Position numbers and translations under genes: made by a program
Assembly: GCA_949286445.1 (NCBI GenBank)
Contig: CASECL010000243.1
Span: 1-5,268 of the forward strand
Direction of reading: 5' to 3'
Source: an uncultured bacterium
GTDB taxonomy: Bacteria; Verrucomicrobiota; Lentisphaeria; Victivallales; Victivallaceae
Length of the DNA stretch: 5,268 nt
The notes under the pieces: generated by a model
The model's input: the letters and a program-made list of their open reading frames with translations, nothing else
Told to the model about the DNA's origin: nothing
The model's database searches: none
Shown: in pieces, positions 1 through 5,208 of the stretch
Position numbering within the stretch: position 1 is the stretch's first letter
Layout: each line of letters starts with the position of its first letter

Positions 1-30
1 GACCGACTGCAAGGCGGAAATCTTGTTCAT
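1..30 (-). CDS. N-terminus of an unidentified protein (partial, runs off the left edge)
   Basis: Only the first ten codons lie in the window, reading MNKISALQSV. Two ATG codons lie side by side (33-31 and 30-28). The Shine-Dalgarno AAGGAG at 42-37 is 3 nt from the first and 6 nt from the second, so the second ATG is the better start; the first would only add one Met. A good sigma70-like promoter lies about 66 nt upstream (96-124), and the neighbouring exported-protein gene on the same strand is closed by its own hairpin, so this gene is probably transcribed separately. Ten residues are too few to name a family. The call as a real gene rests on the strong ribosome site, the promoter and the open frame to the edge. 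Confidence 0.7.
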   Translation of the reverse strand, partial: MNKISALQSV

Positions 31-36
31 CATGTT

Positions 37-42
37 CTCCTT
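37..42 (-). promoter_or_regulatory. Ribosome binding site AAGGAG choosing between two adjacent ATGs
   Basis: The minus strand reads AAGGAG, then AAC, then ATGATG. Spacing is 3 nt to the first ATG and 6 nt to the second, which favours the second (base 30) as the start of the partial gene. Confidence 0.75.
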
Positions 43-95
43 AGTATTTTTGATTTATAAAAAAAGTATCCAATAAAAAAGAATTTATCGCCTGT

Positions 96-124
96 AAAAT
101 AGCATCAAAAGCGATTTTTTTCAA
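96..124 (-). promoter_or_regulatory. Sigma70-like promoter for the left-edge gene
   Basis: On the minus strand a -35 box TTGAAA (124-119) is followed after exactly 17 bp by TATTTT (101-96), with TGC just before the -10 as in an extended -10 promoter. Transcription would start near 88, giving a leader of roughly 58 nt before the ATG at 30. This is a match by eye to the general consensus. Confidence 0.55.
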
Positions 125-138
125 GTGATAAACCACTT
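123..138. promoter_or_regulatory. Possible operator palindrome overlapping the -35 box
   Basis: AAGTG (123-127) and CACTT (134-138) form a perfect 5-bp inverted repeat around a 6-bp AT-rich centre. One arm runs into the -35 box of the left-edge promoter (119-124). A repressor or activator bound here could control that gene. The arms are short, so chance is a real alternative. Confidence 0.25.
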
Positions 139-198
139 TTCCCGGCCGGATATTCGTCTTTTTTGCCTTTATGCATTGTTATGAAGCTGTTTTTCATT

Positions 199-233
199 AA
201 AAATGCAGGCAGGGACGGCACAACCATCCCTGC
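199..233 (-). terminator. Probable intrinsic terminator of the small exported-protein gene
   Basis: GCAGGGA (209-215) pairs with TCCCTGC (227-233), a perfect 7-bp GC-rich stem with an 11-nt loop that can form two more GC pairs inside. On the minus strand, five T residues follow (203-199) after a 5-nt gap. It lies about 36 nt beyond the TGA of the 269-649 gene. The gap before the U-tract makes it a moderate rather than strong terminator. Confidence 0.55.
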
Positions 234-268
234 TTCAATGTCTGTCTGTAATTGGTTCAGACCGGCGG

Positions 269-649
269 TCAGTAGTAGTAGTAAACTGTCTTGACTGCTG
301 CCGGCCGGATTGTCACCGGCTGAACCACGGTTGTCTGGACTGCTGCCGGCTGAACCACGGTTGTCTGAACTGCTGCCGGCTGAACCGTAACGGTTTGAAC
401 TTGGGTCGGTGCCGGCCGGGTAATGGTAACAGTTTTTACTTCCGGTGTACTCAGGACATTGAGAACTCCGCCGACCGTATTGAGTATTTCGGCAGCCAGA
501 TACACCCCGCTGTTTCCGCTGTGGTGATGAACCCGGTTTTGTGGACGCGGCGGCGCCGGTCTGCGGTCACGCCCGTGCCGGGGCGGTGCGGCAAACAATA
601 TTCCGAAACTGAAGAACATGGCGGCTGCAACCCAGAAAATTTTTTTCAT
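269..649 (-). CDS. Small exported protein with signal peptide and 10-residue VQ-rich tandem repeats
   Basis: This is a 126-residue protein of unknown function. Residues 1-20 form a signal peptide: MKK, then a hydrophobic core to FGILFA, with likely cleavage near FA-APP. Residues 22-40 are rich in Pro and Arg, followed by HHHSGNSG (41-48) and a hydrophobic helix-like stretch (about 49-66, from VYLAAEIL to VLNVL). From about residue 81 the chain is a Thr/Val/Gln/Pro repeat: PAAVQTTVVQ occurs exactly at 91-100 and 101-110, with degenerate units on both sides, ending in TVYYYY. The frame stays open upstream to 733, but the start at 649 has AAGGAG 7 nt before it and begins the signal peptide, so it is chosen. 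No catalytic motif is visible. I infer a secreted or envelope-associated, structural or surface role; no family is recognised. A weak -10-like TATAAA lies upstream, but no convincing promoter was found. Confidence 0.8.
   Translation of the reverse strand: MKKIFWVAAAMFFSFGILFAAPPRHGRDRRPAPPRPQNRVHHHSGNSGVYLAAEILNTVGGVLNVLSTPEVKTVTITRPAPTQVQTVTVQPAAVQTTVVQPAAVQTTVVQPVTIRPAAVKTVYYYY
290..409 (-). repeat. 30-bp in-gene tandem repeat (two near-perfect and two degenerate units)
   Basis: Bases 321-350 and 351-380 differ at a single position (338 versus 368). Looser copies extend to about 290 on one side and 409 on the other. Each unit encodes ten residues (PAAVQTTVVQ), so unit gain or loss keeps the frame. 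A TAC run of four codons lies just after the array at the gene end. Confidence 0.85.
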
Positions 650-656
650 GGCAATA

Positions 657-662
657 CTCCTT
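657..662 (-). promoter_or_regulatory. Ribosome binding site AAGGAG that sets the start at 649
   Basis: The minus strand reads AAGGAG, 7 nt, ATG. The upstream in-frame codons (650-733) have no comparable site at their first ATG and would place a charged 28-residue extension before a clear signal peptide. This site therefore decides in favour of the shorter protein. Confidence 0.8.
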
Positions 663-1103
663 CCTTTTGCAATTCTGTATTTTCTGCGGTCAAGAGATTT
701 ACTTTGAAGGCCTCCGTAATTCACTCTTTCCAATCTTTATAACGTGACACAGGTGATTTTATTGTGTACTTTTTGTTTTTATTTTGAAAATATGTTTATT
801 AAAATGACAGTTTGTTTTTTTAATATAAAAGATCTTCCTGAGCAGATTCTTAATATTCCGGAATTTTAAGCAGCAGTGACGATGGCGGTAAATATAATGC
901 CGGTGTTGTATATCAGTCAGGCGGCATATCTTTTCCCGTAAATTATTGCAACATATCCGGACAGCAAAATTTGATTATTTTAATGATTTGGGTTTAATAC
1001 AAAATCGGACGGCAGTTCTGTTGCCATGGTAAATATGATTGTCCTGGTAGTTTTTCTGCCGGATTATAAAGACACGAAACATATTTTTTTTAACATTTTG
1101 ACC

Positions 1104-1131
1104 TTGAAAAAATTTGAAAATGGTGTAGTAT
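1104..1131 (+). promoter_or_regulatory. Possible promoter for the first transporter, with a long leader
   Basis: TTGAAA (1104-1109) is followed after 16 bp by TAGTAT (1126-1131), itself part of TAGTATAAG. TTGACC lies immediately before (1098-1103) but would be 22 bp away, too far. If used, the transcript would carry a leader of about 235 nt before the ATG at 1375. This is the best plus-strand candidate by eye, but AT-rich DNA gives many such matches. Confidence 0.35.
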
Positions 1132-1178
1132 AAGTTGATATTGTCATATTTCTGCAAGTATTTTGGTGATGTAACGTG

Positions 1179-1355
1179 ATGAAAATCAGCGAAAATATGA
1201 TAATTGACTGTTGGTTTAAAACAGTTAAACATGGACTTTTAGAAAAAAGGTTTCCCGGATTATCATTTTTTGATATCACGGAAGCAACAAAGATTGCAAT
1301 GAGGCAATTGGTTTGGAGAATACAGTTTGTTTTTGAGACATATTTAATAAATTAA
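1179..1355 (+). CDS. Marginal 58-residue ORF in the transporter leader (uncertain)
   Basis: ATG at 1179 opens a frame of 58 codons ending TAA at 1353-1355, 19 bp before the transporter ATG. The peptide begins MKISENMIIDCWF and ends VFETYLIN; it has two Trp and several basic residues and resembles no family I recognise. Points for: same strand as the transporter, downstream of the possible promoter, and open in very AT-rich DNA. Points against: only a weak GGTG about 10 nt before the ATG, all three Arg codons are AGG or AGA whereas the neighbours mostly use CGN, and the composition matches the intergenic DNA. It could be a leader peptide, a gene remnant or a chance ORF, which I consider the most likely. 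Confidence 0.2.
   Translation: MKISENMIIDCWFKTVKHGLLEKRFPGLSFFDITEATKIAMRQLVWRIQFVFETYLIN
1204..1228. repeat. Weak inverted repeat in the transporter leader
   Basis: ACTGTT (1207-1212) and AACAGT (1220-1225) are perfect complements around a 7-nt centre, and the arms extend to TTGACTGTT / AACAGTTAA with one G-T pair. It lies about 75 nt after the possible promoter. It could be a weak RNA hairpin or a protein site; the low GC content makes a stable RNA structure doubtful. Confidence 0.25.
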
Positions 1356-1374
1356 AAAAGAAAAGGAGACGGAG

Positions 1375-2745
1375 ATGACGGAAAAACAGCAATCAAAAAT
1401 TTACAAAGTTGGTACTTTGACCTACACATTCGGCGGAATTGTCGTGTTGTTTTTCTGGCTGCTGTGGGGAGATTTTGCCTGGGCACTGAAAGACCGGGGA
1501 ATCGGCAATGTGGCTACAATCATCGTCAGAAGCTTCGGCATAAGCGATTTGTGGTACAGTTTGTTTATCGTATCTTATCCGGCCTTTACCAACATTTTTC
1601 TGGTGCCGATTATAAGTTTCAAATCTGACCGTTACCGTAGCAAGTTGGGGCGGCGTATTCCTTTTCTGCTTTTCACCACGCCGTTTGTCGCATTGGGGGT
1701 GATTGGTATCGGTGTTTCTCCGGTACTTGGAAGATGGCTGCATGAACTTATTCCTGCCTTGTCGCTTCATGCTGCCTGTCTGACGGTATTTGCCATCGCC
1801 TGGATATCTCTGGATTTCGGCACCACGCTTTCCGGTGCACTGGCGGGAGCCCTTTATAATGACGTGGTTCCGGCGGAGCTGATCGGACGGTTTTATGCGC
1901 TTTTCCGTGCCATAAGCCTGGTTGCCGGCATTGTTTTCAACTACTTTCTTATTGGAAAAGTGGAACATTACGGCATGTGGATATGCATCGGGATCGGTGT
2001 GTTGTACGGTGCTGGTTTGTTAAGCATGTGCCTGATGGTAAAGGAAGGGGAATATCCTCCGGTGGAGGAAACTCCGGGTGGAAAGAGCAGCGGCCCGTTT
2101 GACTCGATTGTTATTTACTTCCGTGAGTGTTTTTCCCATCCTTATTATATCTGGGTATTTTTCGGTTCCATTATTGGTGCGCTTTCTGCCAGTCCGGTCA
2201 ATATTTATACTGTTTTCTATACTCAGGATGTAGGGTTGTCTCTGGACGGTATGGGTAAAATGCTGGCACTGACTTATATTATTTCATTTACGCTCTGCTA
2301 CTTCCTCGGATCTCTTGCTGACCGGTTTCATCCCATCCGCATGATGATAGCTTCACTTTTTCTCTATGCGGTGGTTATGTTTTTCGGATGTGCGCTTGCG
2401 GTGGACCGGGTTTCCTTTGCGGTATTTCTGGTTTTGCACGGTGTTCTTTCCGGCACGTATTTTACCTTGTCCGCCTCTTATCCGATGCGTCTTTTCCCGC
2501 GGGAACGCTTTGCCACGCTGTCATCCGGAAGCGGCATGCTGTCGGCTATTGTAAGCGTGCTTTCTGCCCCGATATTCGGTGCCATACTTCAGATACTGTT
2601 TGAGAATGGCGTTCCCATTCACTATCGTTATACTTTCCTTATGGGTGGTATTATCGCGCTGCTGGCTATCGGCATATTGCTGGTGGTTTATCGCGGATTC
2701 AAGCGTTACGGCGGCGATGAGGGGTATGTGGCTCCTCAAGTTTAA
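1375..2745 (+). CDS. MFS transporter, 12 TM helices, probable sugar/glycoside permease (first of a tandem pair)
   Basis: This 456-residue inner-membrane protein has about twelve hydrophobic segments, six on each side of a hydrophilic loop at 222-250 containing KEGEYPP. The MFS loop 2-3 signature reads SDRYRSKLGRR (84-94), the form seen in GPH-type sugar:cation symporters and sucrose-type carriers. A second copy, ADRFHPIRM (315-323), sits after helix 8 at the matching place in the C-terminal half. Other strong blocks are NDVVP (162-166), GRFYALFRAISL (171-182) and RERFATL (376-382). Length fits the family. AAGGAG ends 6 nt before the ATG. The next gene is a close paralogue. The likely role is proton- or cation-coupled uptake of a small solute, probably a sugar; the substrate is not shown by the sequence or by neighbours. 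The family call is firm, the substrate is inference. Confidence 0.93.
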   Translation: MTEKQQSKIYKVGTLTYTFGGIVVLFFWLLWGDFAWALKDRGIGNVATIIVRSFGISDLWYSLFIVSYPAFTNIFLVPIISFKSDRYRSKLGRRIPFLLFTTPFVALGVIGIGVSPVLGRWLHELIPALSLHAACLTVFAIAWISLDFGTTLSGALAGALYNDVVPAELIGRFYALFRAISLVAGIVFNYFLIGKVEHYGMWICIGIGVLYGAGLLSMCLMVKEGEYPPVEETPGGKSSGPFDSIVIYFRECFSHPYYIWVFFGSIIGALSASPVNIYTVFYTQDVGLSLDGMGKMLALTYIISFTLCYFLGSLADRFHPIRMMIASLFLYAVVMFFGCALAVDRVSFAVFLVLHGVLSGTYFTLSASYPMRLFPRERFATLSSGSGMLSAIVSVLSAPIFGAILQILFENGVPIHYRYTFLMGGIIALLAIGILLVVYRGFKRYGGDEGYVAPQV

Positions 2746-2753
2746 AATGGTTT

Positions 2754-2800
2754 ATTCCCGGATGGAACCCCTGAAACGGGGGCTGTCCGGGAATGATTTT
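2754..2800 (+). terminator. Hairpin after the first transporter, probable terminator or attenuator
   Basis: ATTCCCGGA (2754-2762) pairs perfectly with TCCGGGAAT (2786-2794), and an inner CCCC (2768-2771) can pair with GGGG (2779-2782), making a long two-part stem starting 8 nt after the TAA. Only TGATTTT follows directly; the real T-run (2815-2822) is 20 nt further on. It probably reduces read-through into the second transporter, or stabilises the upstream mRNA end. Confidence 0.55.
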
Positions 2801-2820
2801 GGAAACGGGAGTTATTTTTT

Positions 2821-2848
2821 TTAGTTTTGCTATTAACTTGCTTATAAT
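2821..2848 (+). promoter_or_regulatory. Probable promoter of the second transporter (perfect -10 TATAAT)
   Basis: TATAAT at 2843-2848 matches the -10 consensus exactly and lies 29 bp before the ATG at 2878. No good -35 is found at the right distance; TTAGTT (2821-2826, 16-bp spacing) is weak. The leader would be only about 23 nt. Together with the hairpin just upstream, this suggests the second transporter can be transcribed on its own, perhaps with an activator. Confidence 0.5.
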
Positions 2849-2877
2849 ATAAGAAAACTAAAACATAAGGAGTGATG

Positions 2878-4272
2878 ATGGAGGAAGTAAAAAAAGAAAA
2901 GACTTACAGTGTCGGCACATTGACCTATACTCTTGGCGGGGTGGTGGTGCTGTTCTGCTGGTTGTTGTGGGGAGATTTTGCCTGGTCTATGAAAGACCGC
3001 GCAATGGTAAACATTGCGGCGATCATTGTGGAAAAATTTGACATCAGCAACACGCTTTACGGACTTTTGATTGTATCTTATCCGGCCTTTACCAATATTT
3101 TTCTGCAACCTATAATCAGTTATAAATCTGACCGCTACCGCAGCAAGTGGGGGCGGCGTATTCCATTTATTCTGGCTACCACGCCTTTTGTGGTGGTGGG
3201 GGTAATCGGGATCGGTTTTTCACCCATGCTGGGGAAATGGTTTTTTGAGCTTTGCGGCGGAAGCATTTCGCTTAATACGGCAAGTCTGATCATGTTTAGC
3301 GTATTCTGGGTGATTCTGGATATTGGAGCGACCCTTTCCGGGGCACTGGCCGGAGCTTTGTATAACGATGTGGTGCCGACTGCGTTGATCGGTCGTTTTT
3401 ATGCGCTGTTCCGGGCGATCAGTCTGGGGGCGGGGGTGCTTTTCAATGTGTTTCTGCTGGGGCATGTGAGTGAATATTATGCCTGGATATGTCTCGGGCT
3501 TGGCATTCTTTACGGAGCCGGACTGCTGTCAATGTGTCTCAAAGTCAAGGAAGGCGAATATCCGCCGCCGGAACTGGGTGACGAAAAAGAAAGCGGCAAA
3601 AAGGGCTGGACGGAAGCGGTGTCAACTTATTTCCGGGAGTCATTTTCACACCCGTATTACCTCTGTGTATTTTTCGGTTTTACTCTGGCCAGCATGACAT
3701 TCATGCCGATAAATATATTTATGATATTTTATGCCGGTTCGGTGGGGATGTCGCTCAAGCTCCTGGGGTACTATATGGGATCAAGCTACGCTATATCATT
3801 TCTGCTCTGTTACGTTCTGGGCGATTTGGCTGACCGGTTTCATCCGATAAGAATGATGATTGTTTCGCTGGGACTGTATGCTATTGTGATGGCAGTGGGG
3901 GGGCTGTATGTGCACGATGTAACCTATTTCGGCATTATGATGGTATTTCACAGTGTGTTTTCCGGTGCATTTTATACCATGTCGGCCTCTTACGGCATGC
4001 GTCTGCTGCCGCGGGAACGCTTTGCCACCTTGAATTCAGCAATGGGAATTTTCGGTGCGATTTCCAATGTTATTGCCGCACCGCTGTTCGGTGGAATATT
4101 GGATATACTCAACCGCGGCGGCGGAGCACAGGAAATATCCCAGCGGGATTACCATTATACCTATCACATGGGATTTGTGGTAGCTTTGCTGTCGATTGCC
4201 ATGCTGCTTATAGTGCTGAAGGGGTACAATAAATATGGCGGAGATAAAAATTATGTTCCGCCGCAGGTATGA
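2878..4272 (+). CDS. MFS transporter, 12 TM helices, probable sugar/glycoside permease (second of a tandem pair)
   Basis: This 464-residue paralogue of the preceding gene shares its architecture: SDRYRSKWGRR at 84-94, NDVVP at 163-167, GRFYALFRAISL at 172-183, a central loop with KEGEYPP at 224-230, ADRFHPIRMM at 318-327 and the ending GGDKNYVPPQV. By manual count, residues 11-120 are identical at 81 of 110 positions to the first transporter, but helix 7 to the start of helix 8 (260-303) at only 16 of 44. It also carries about seven extra residues before helix 12 (GGGAQEISQRDY region). GTG 2872 and ATGs 2875 and 2878 are all in frame. AAGGAG (2867-2872) overlaps the GTG and stands 5 nt from 2878, so that start is chosen. 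It should import a related but probably different small solute, likely a sugar; the substrate is unknown. Confidence 0.92.
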   Translation: MEEVKKEKTYSVGTLTYTLGGVVVLFCWLLWGDFAWSMKDRAMVNIAAIIVEKFDISNTLYGLLIVSYPAFTNIFLQPIISYKSDRYRSKWGRRIPFILATTPFVVVGVIGIGFSPMLGKWFFELCGGSISLNTASLIMFSVFWVILDIGATLSGALAGALYNDVVPTALIGRFYALFRAISLGAGVLFNVFLLGHVSEYYAWICLGLGILYGAGLLSMCLKVKEGEYPPPELGDEKESGKKGWTEAVSTYFRESFSHPYYLCVFFGFTLASMTFMPINIFMIFYAGSVGMSLKLLGYYMGSSYAISFLLCYVLGDLADRFHPIRMMIVSLGLYAIVMAVGGLYVHDVTYFGIMMVFHSVFSGAFYTMSASYGMRLLPRERFATLNSAMGIFGAISNVIAAPLFGGILDILNRGGGAQEISQRDYHYTYHMGFVVALLSIAMLLIVLKGYNKYGGDKNYVPPQV

Positions 4273-4303
4273 TTTCATAATTCAGACAGTATGAAAAATA
4301 TTT

Positions 4304-4341
4304 CTCCTGATTGCTGTTTTGGCAGTCAGGAGTTTTTTTTT
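4304..4341 (+). terminator. Strong intrinsic terminator after the transporter pair
   Basis: CTCCTGA (4304-4310) pairs with TCAGGAG (4326-4332). The stem continues inward as TTGCT against GGCAG with two wobble pairs, giving about 12 bp around a 5-nt loop. Nine T residues follow (4333-4341). It begins 32 nt after the TGA of the second transporter. The opposite strand ends in a weaker AAATATTTTT, so it may also stop leftward transcripts from the reductase gene. Confidence 0.92.
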
Positions 4342-4395
4342 GCCGTTGGAATATTACAAAGGCTTTGTTTTTCCGGAAATGCAGGCGTATTTCAG

Positions 4396-4426
4396 ATATG
4401 TTATTTTTGTGTGTCCGGAAACATAT
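4396..4426. repeat. Inverted repeat ATATGTT / AACATAT in the convergent intergenic region
   Basis: ATATGTT (4396-4402) and AACATAT (4420-4426) are perfect 7-bp complements with a 17-nt loop. TCCGGAAA occurs in the loop and arm (4414-4421) and also nearby at 4372-4379 within the palindrome TTTCCGGAAA. The AT-rich arms make a weak RNA hairpin. Function is unclear. Confidence 0.3.
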
Positions 4427-4437
4427 TTCCTTTTGCG

Positions 4438-4476
4438 GCAGTTAAACAGCGTCTGCGTTGCGCAGCAGAAAACTGC
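4438..4476 (-). terminator. Two-tier hairpin after the reductase gene (possible terminator or 3' end structure)
   Basis: An outer stem GCAGTT (4438-4443) / AACTGC (4471-4476) encloses an inner stem CTGCG (4453-4457) / CGCAG (4461-4465) with a 3-nt loop. It lies 25 nt past the reductase stop on the minus strand. No T-run follows directly on that strand, so it is not a standard intrinsic terminator; it may protect the mRNA end, with termination left to the 4304-4341 structure or to Rho. Confidence 0.35.
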
Positions 4477-4500
4477 AGGTAAACCAAACCATATAAATAA

Positions 4501-5208
4501 TTACATTCCTACCGGATAAAGATGTTCGCCGCCGTCAAGCGTGATTATTGCTCCGTTGAGGCTTGGTGTATTCATAATGTAAAGCACAGTTCCGGCAATT
4601 TCATCCAGTCCGATTTTCCTGCCGGTGGGAACCCGGCGGAGAACTTTTTCCATTTTGCTGTCCGGCAGATGCGGCGGCGGCAGGACCGGACCGGGGGCGA
4701 TGGCGCAAGTTCTCCATGCCGGAGCGTTTTCCCGGGCCAGTTCCAATGTGGCACCGGCGAGAGCGCGTTTGGACAAACTGTAAGCTCCTCCGGCAGGGCA
4801 GGGGAGGAAAATTTCCTGATCAAGGAAATTGATGATAACTCCGCCGGCAGGATTGGCGGCAATAACTTTTTTTATCAGCCGGAGCGGCGAGAAGAAATTG
4901 ACTTCAAAATGTTCACGTATGCTCTCTTCACTTTCCACGGCCAGAGATGACACCGGGCGGAAAATGGAAGCACAGTTGATCAGAACATCACAGACAATAT
5001 GGTTGAATTTCTCCAACTCCTCCGGACGTGAGAAATCAGCTTGAATAACCTGCCAACCGTATTTTTCTGCAATCCGGTCGGCTTCACTCCGGGACGAATT
5101 GCAGTGGATGGTTATTTTTGCCCCCTGCCGGTGCAATGTTTCTGCGATAAACAGCCCGATTCTTCTGGCGGCTCCGGTAATTAAAATATTTTTTCCCTCC
5201 GGGTTCAT
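4501..5208 (-). CDS. SDR-family reductase, probable pteridine / dihydromonapterin reductase (PTR1/FolM type)
   Basis: This 235-residue cytoplasmic NAD(P)H-dependent reductase of the classical short-chain dehydrogenase/reductase fold has TGAARRIG (11-18) as the dinucleotide loop, close to the TGAAKRLG of PTR1. HCNSSRSEA (35-43) sits where PTR1 has its HxRS NADPH-phosphate contact, so NADPH use is likely. NCAS (78-81) replaces NNAG. The catalytic set is Asp130, Tyr143 and Lys147: Asp in place of the usual SDR Ser, 13 residues before Tyr, the same spacing as in PTR1 (Asp181, Tyr194, Lys198). APGPVLPP (171-178) and LDGGEHL (224-230) complete the pattern. The likely reaction is reduction of a dihydropterin to its tetrahydro form, supporting pterin or folate metabolism. 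GGAG stands 7 nt before the ATG. The ATG overlaps the stop of an upstream frame. A generic SDR with another substrate remains possible. Confidence 0.82.
   Translation of the reverse strand: MNPEGKNILITGAARRIGLFIAETLHRQGAKITIHCNSSRSEADRIAEKYGWQVIQADFSRPEELEKFNHIVCDVLINCASIFRPVSSLAVESEESIREHFEVNFFSPLRLIKKVIAANPAGGVIINFLDQEIFLPCPAGGAYSLSKRALAGATLELARENAPAWRTCAIAPGPVLPPPHLPDSKMEKVLRRVPTGRKIGLDEIAGTVLYIMNTPSLNGAIITLDGGEHLYPVGM

Larger units (their letters stand above)
650..1374. other. Long AT-rich intergenic region between divergent genes
   Basis: The region separates the minus-strand exported-protein gene from the plus-strand transporter pair, so it should hold promoters for both. Seen in it: the ribosome site at 657-662; a -10-like TATAAA on the minus strand close to 738 without a good -35; a possible plus-strand promoter at 1104-1131; a weak inverted repeat at 1204-1228; and a marginal 58-codon ORF at 1179-1355. 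The stretch 734-1097 shows no supported feature. Several short frames here lack ribosome sites and have the skewed composition expected of noncoding AT-rich DNA. A decayed gene is possible but I cannot recognise one. Confidence 0.6.

Noticed and set aside
290..409. CRISPR array suggested by 30-bp repeats
   Set aside because: The units are directly adjacent with no spacers and encode an in-frame ten-residue protein repeat.
688..693. Minus-strand TTGACC as -35 of the exported-protein gene
   Set aside because: No -10-like sequence occurs about 17 bp downstream, where the ribosome site already begins.
650..733. N-terminal extension of the exported-protein gene back to the ATG at 733
   Set aside because: The ATG at 649 has AAGGAG at 7 nt and begins a clear signal peptide; the extension is charged and has no comparable ribosome site.
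203..742. Plus-strand 179-codon frame with a Cys/Leu/Asn repeat pattern
   Set aside because: It is the antisense of the exported-protein gene; its repeats mirror the 30-bp array, and the minus-strand gene has the signal peptide and ribosome site.
878..950. Very short plus-strand ATG frame (about 19 codons) in the intergenic region
   Set aside because: No ribosome site and too short to separate from chance.
975..1279. Two overlapping minus-strand frames of 85 and 71 codons in the intergenic region
   Set aside because: Neither has a ribosome site, one starts at GTG, and both show the Asn/Lys/Ile/Phe-rich composition of translated AT-rich noncoding DNA.
1393..1968. 191-codon minus-strand frame
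   Set aside because: It lies wholly inside the first transporter on the opposite strand and has no family features; the transporter frame is unmistakable.
2872..2877. GTG 2872 or ATG 2875 as start of the second transporter
   Set aside because: GTG 2872 overlaps the AAGGAG ribosome site and ATG 2875 is only 2 nt from it; ATG 2878 has a workable 5-nt spacing.
4522..4950. Plus-strand 142-codon frame
   Set aside because: It is the antisense of the reductase gene, whose minus-strand frame carries the complete SDR motif set.
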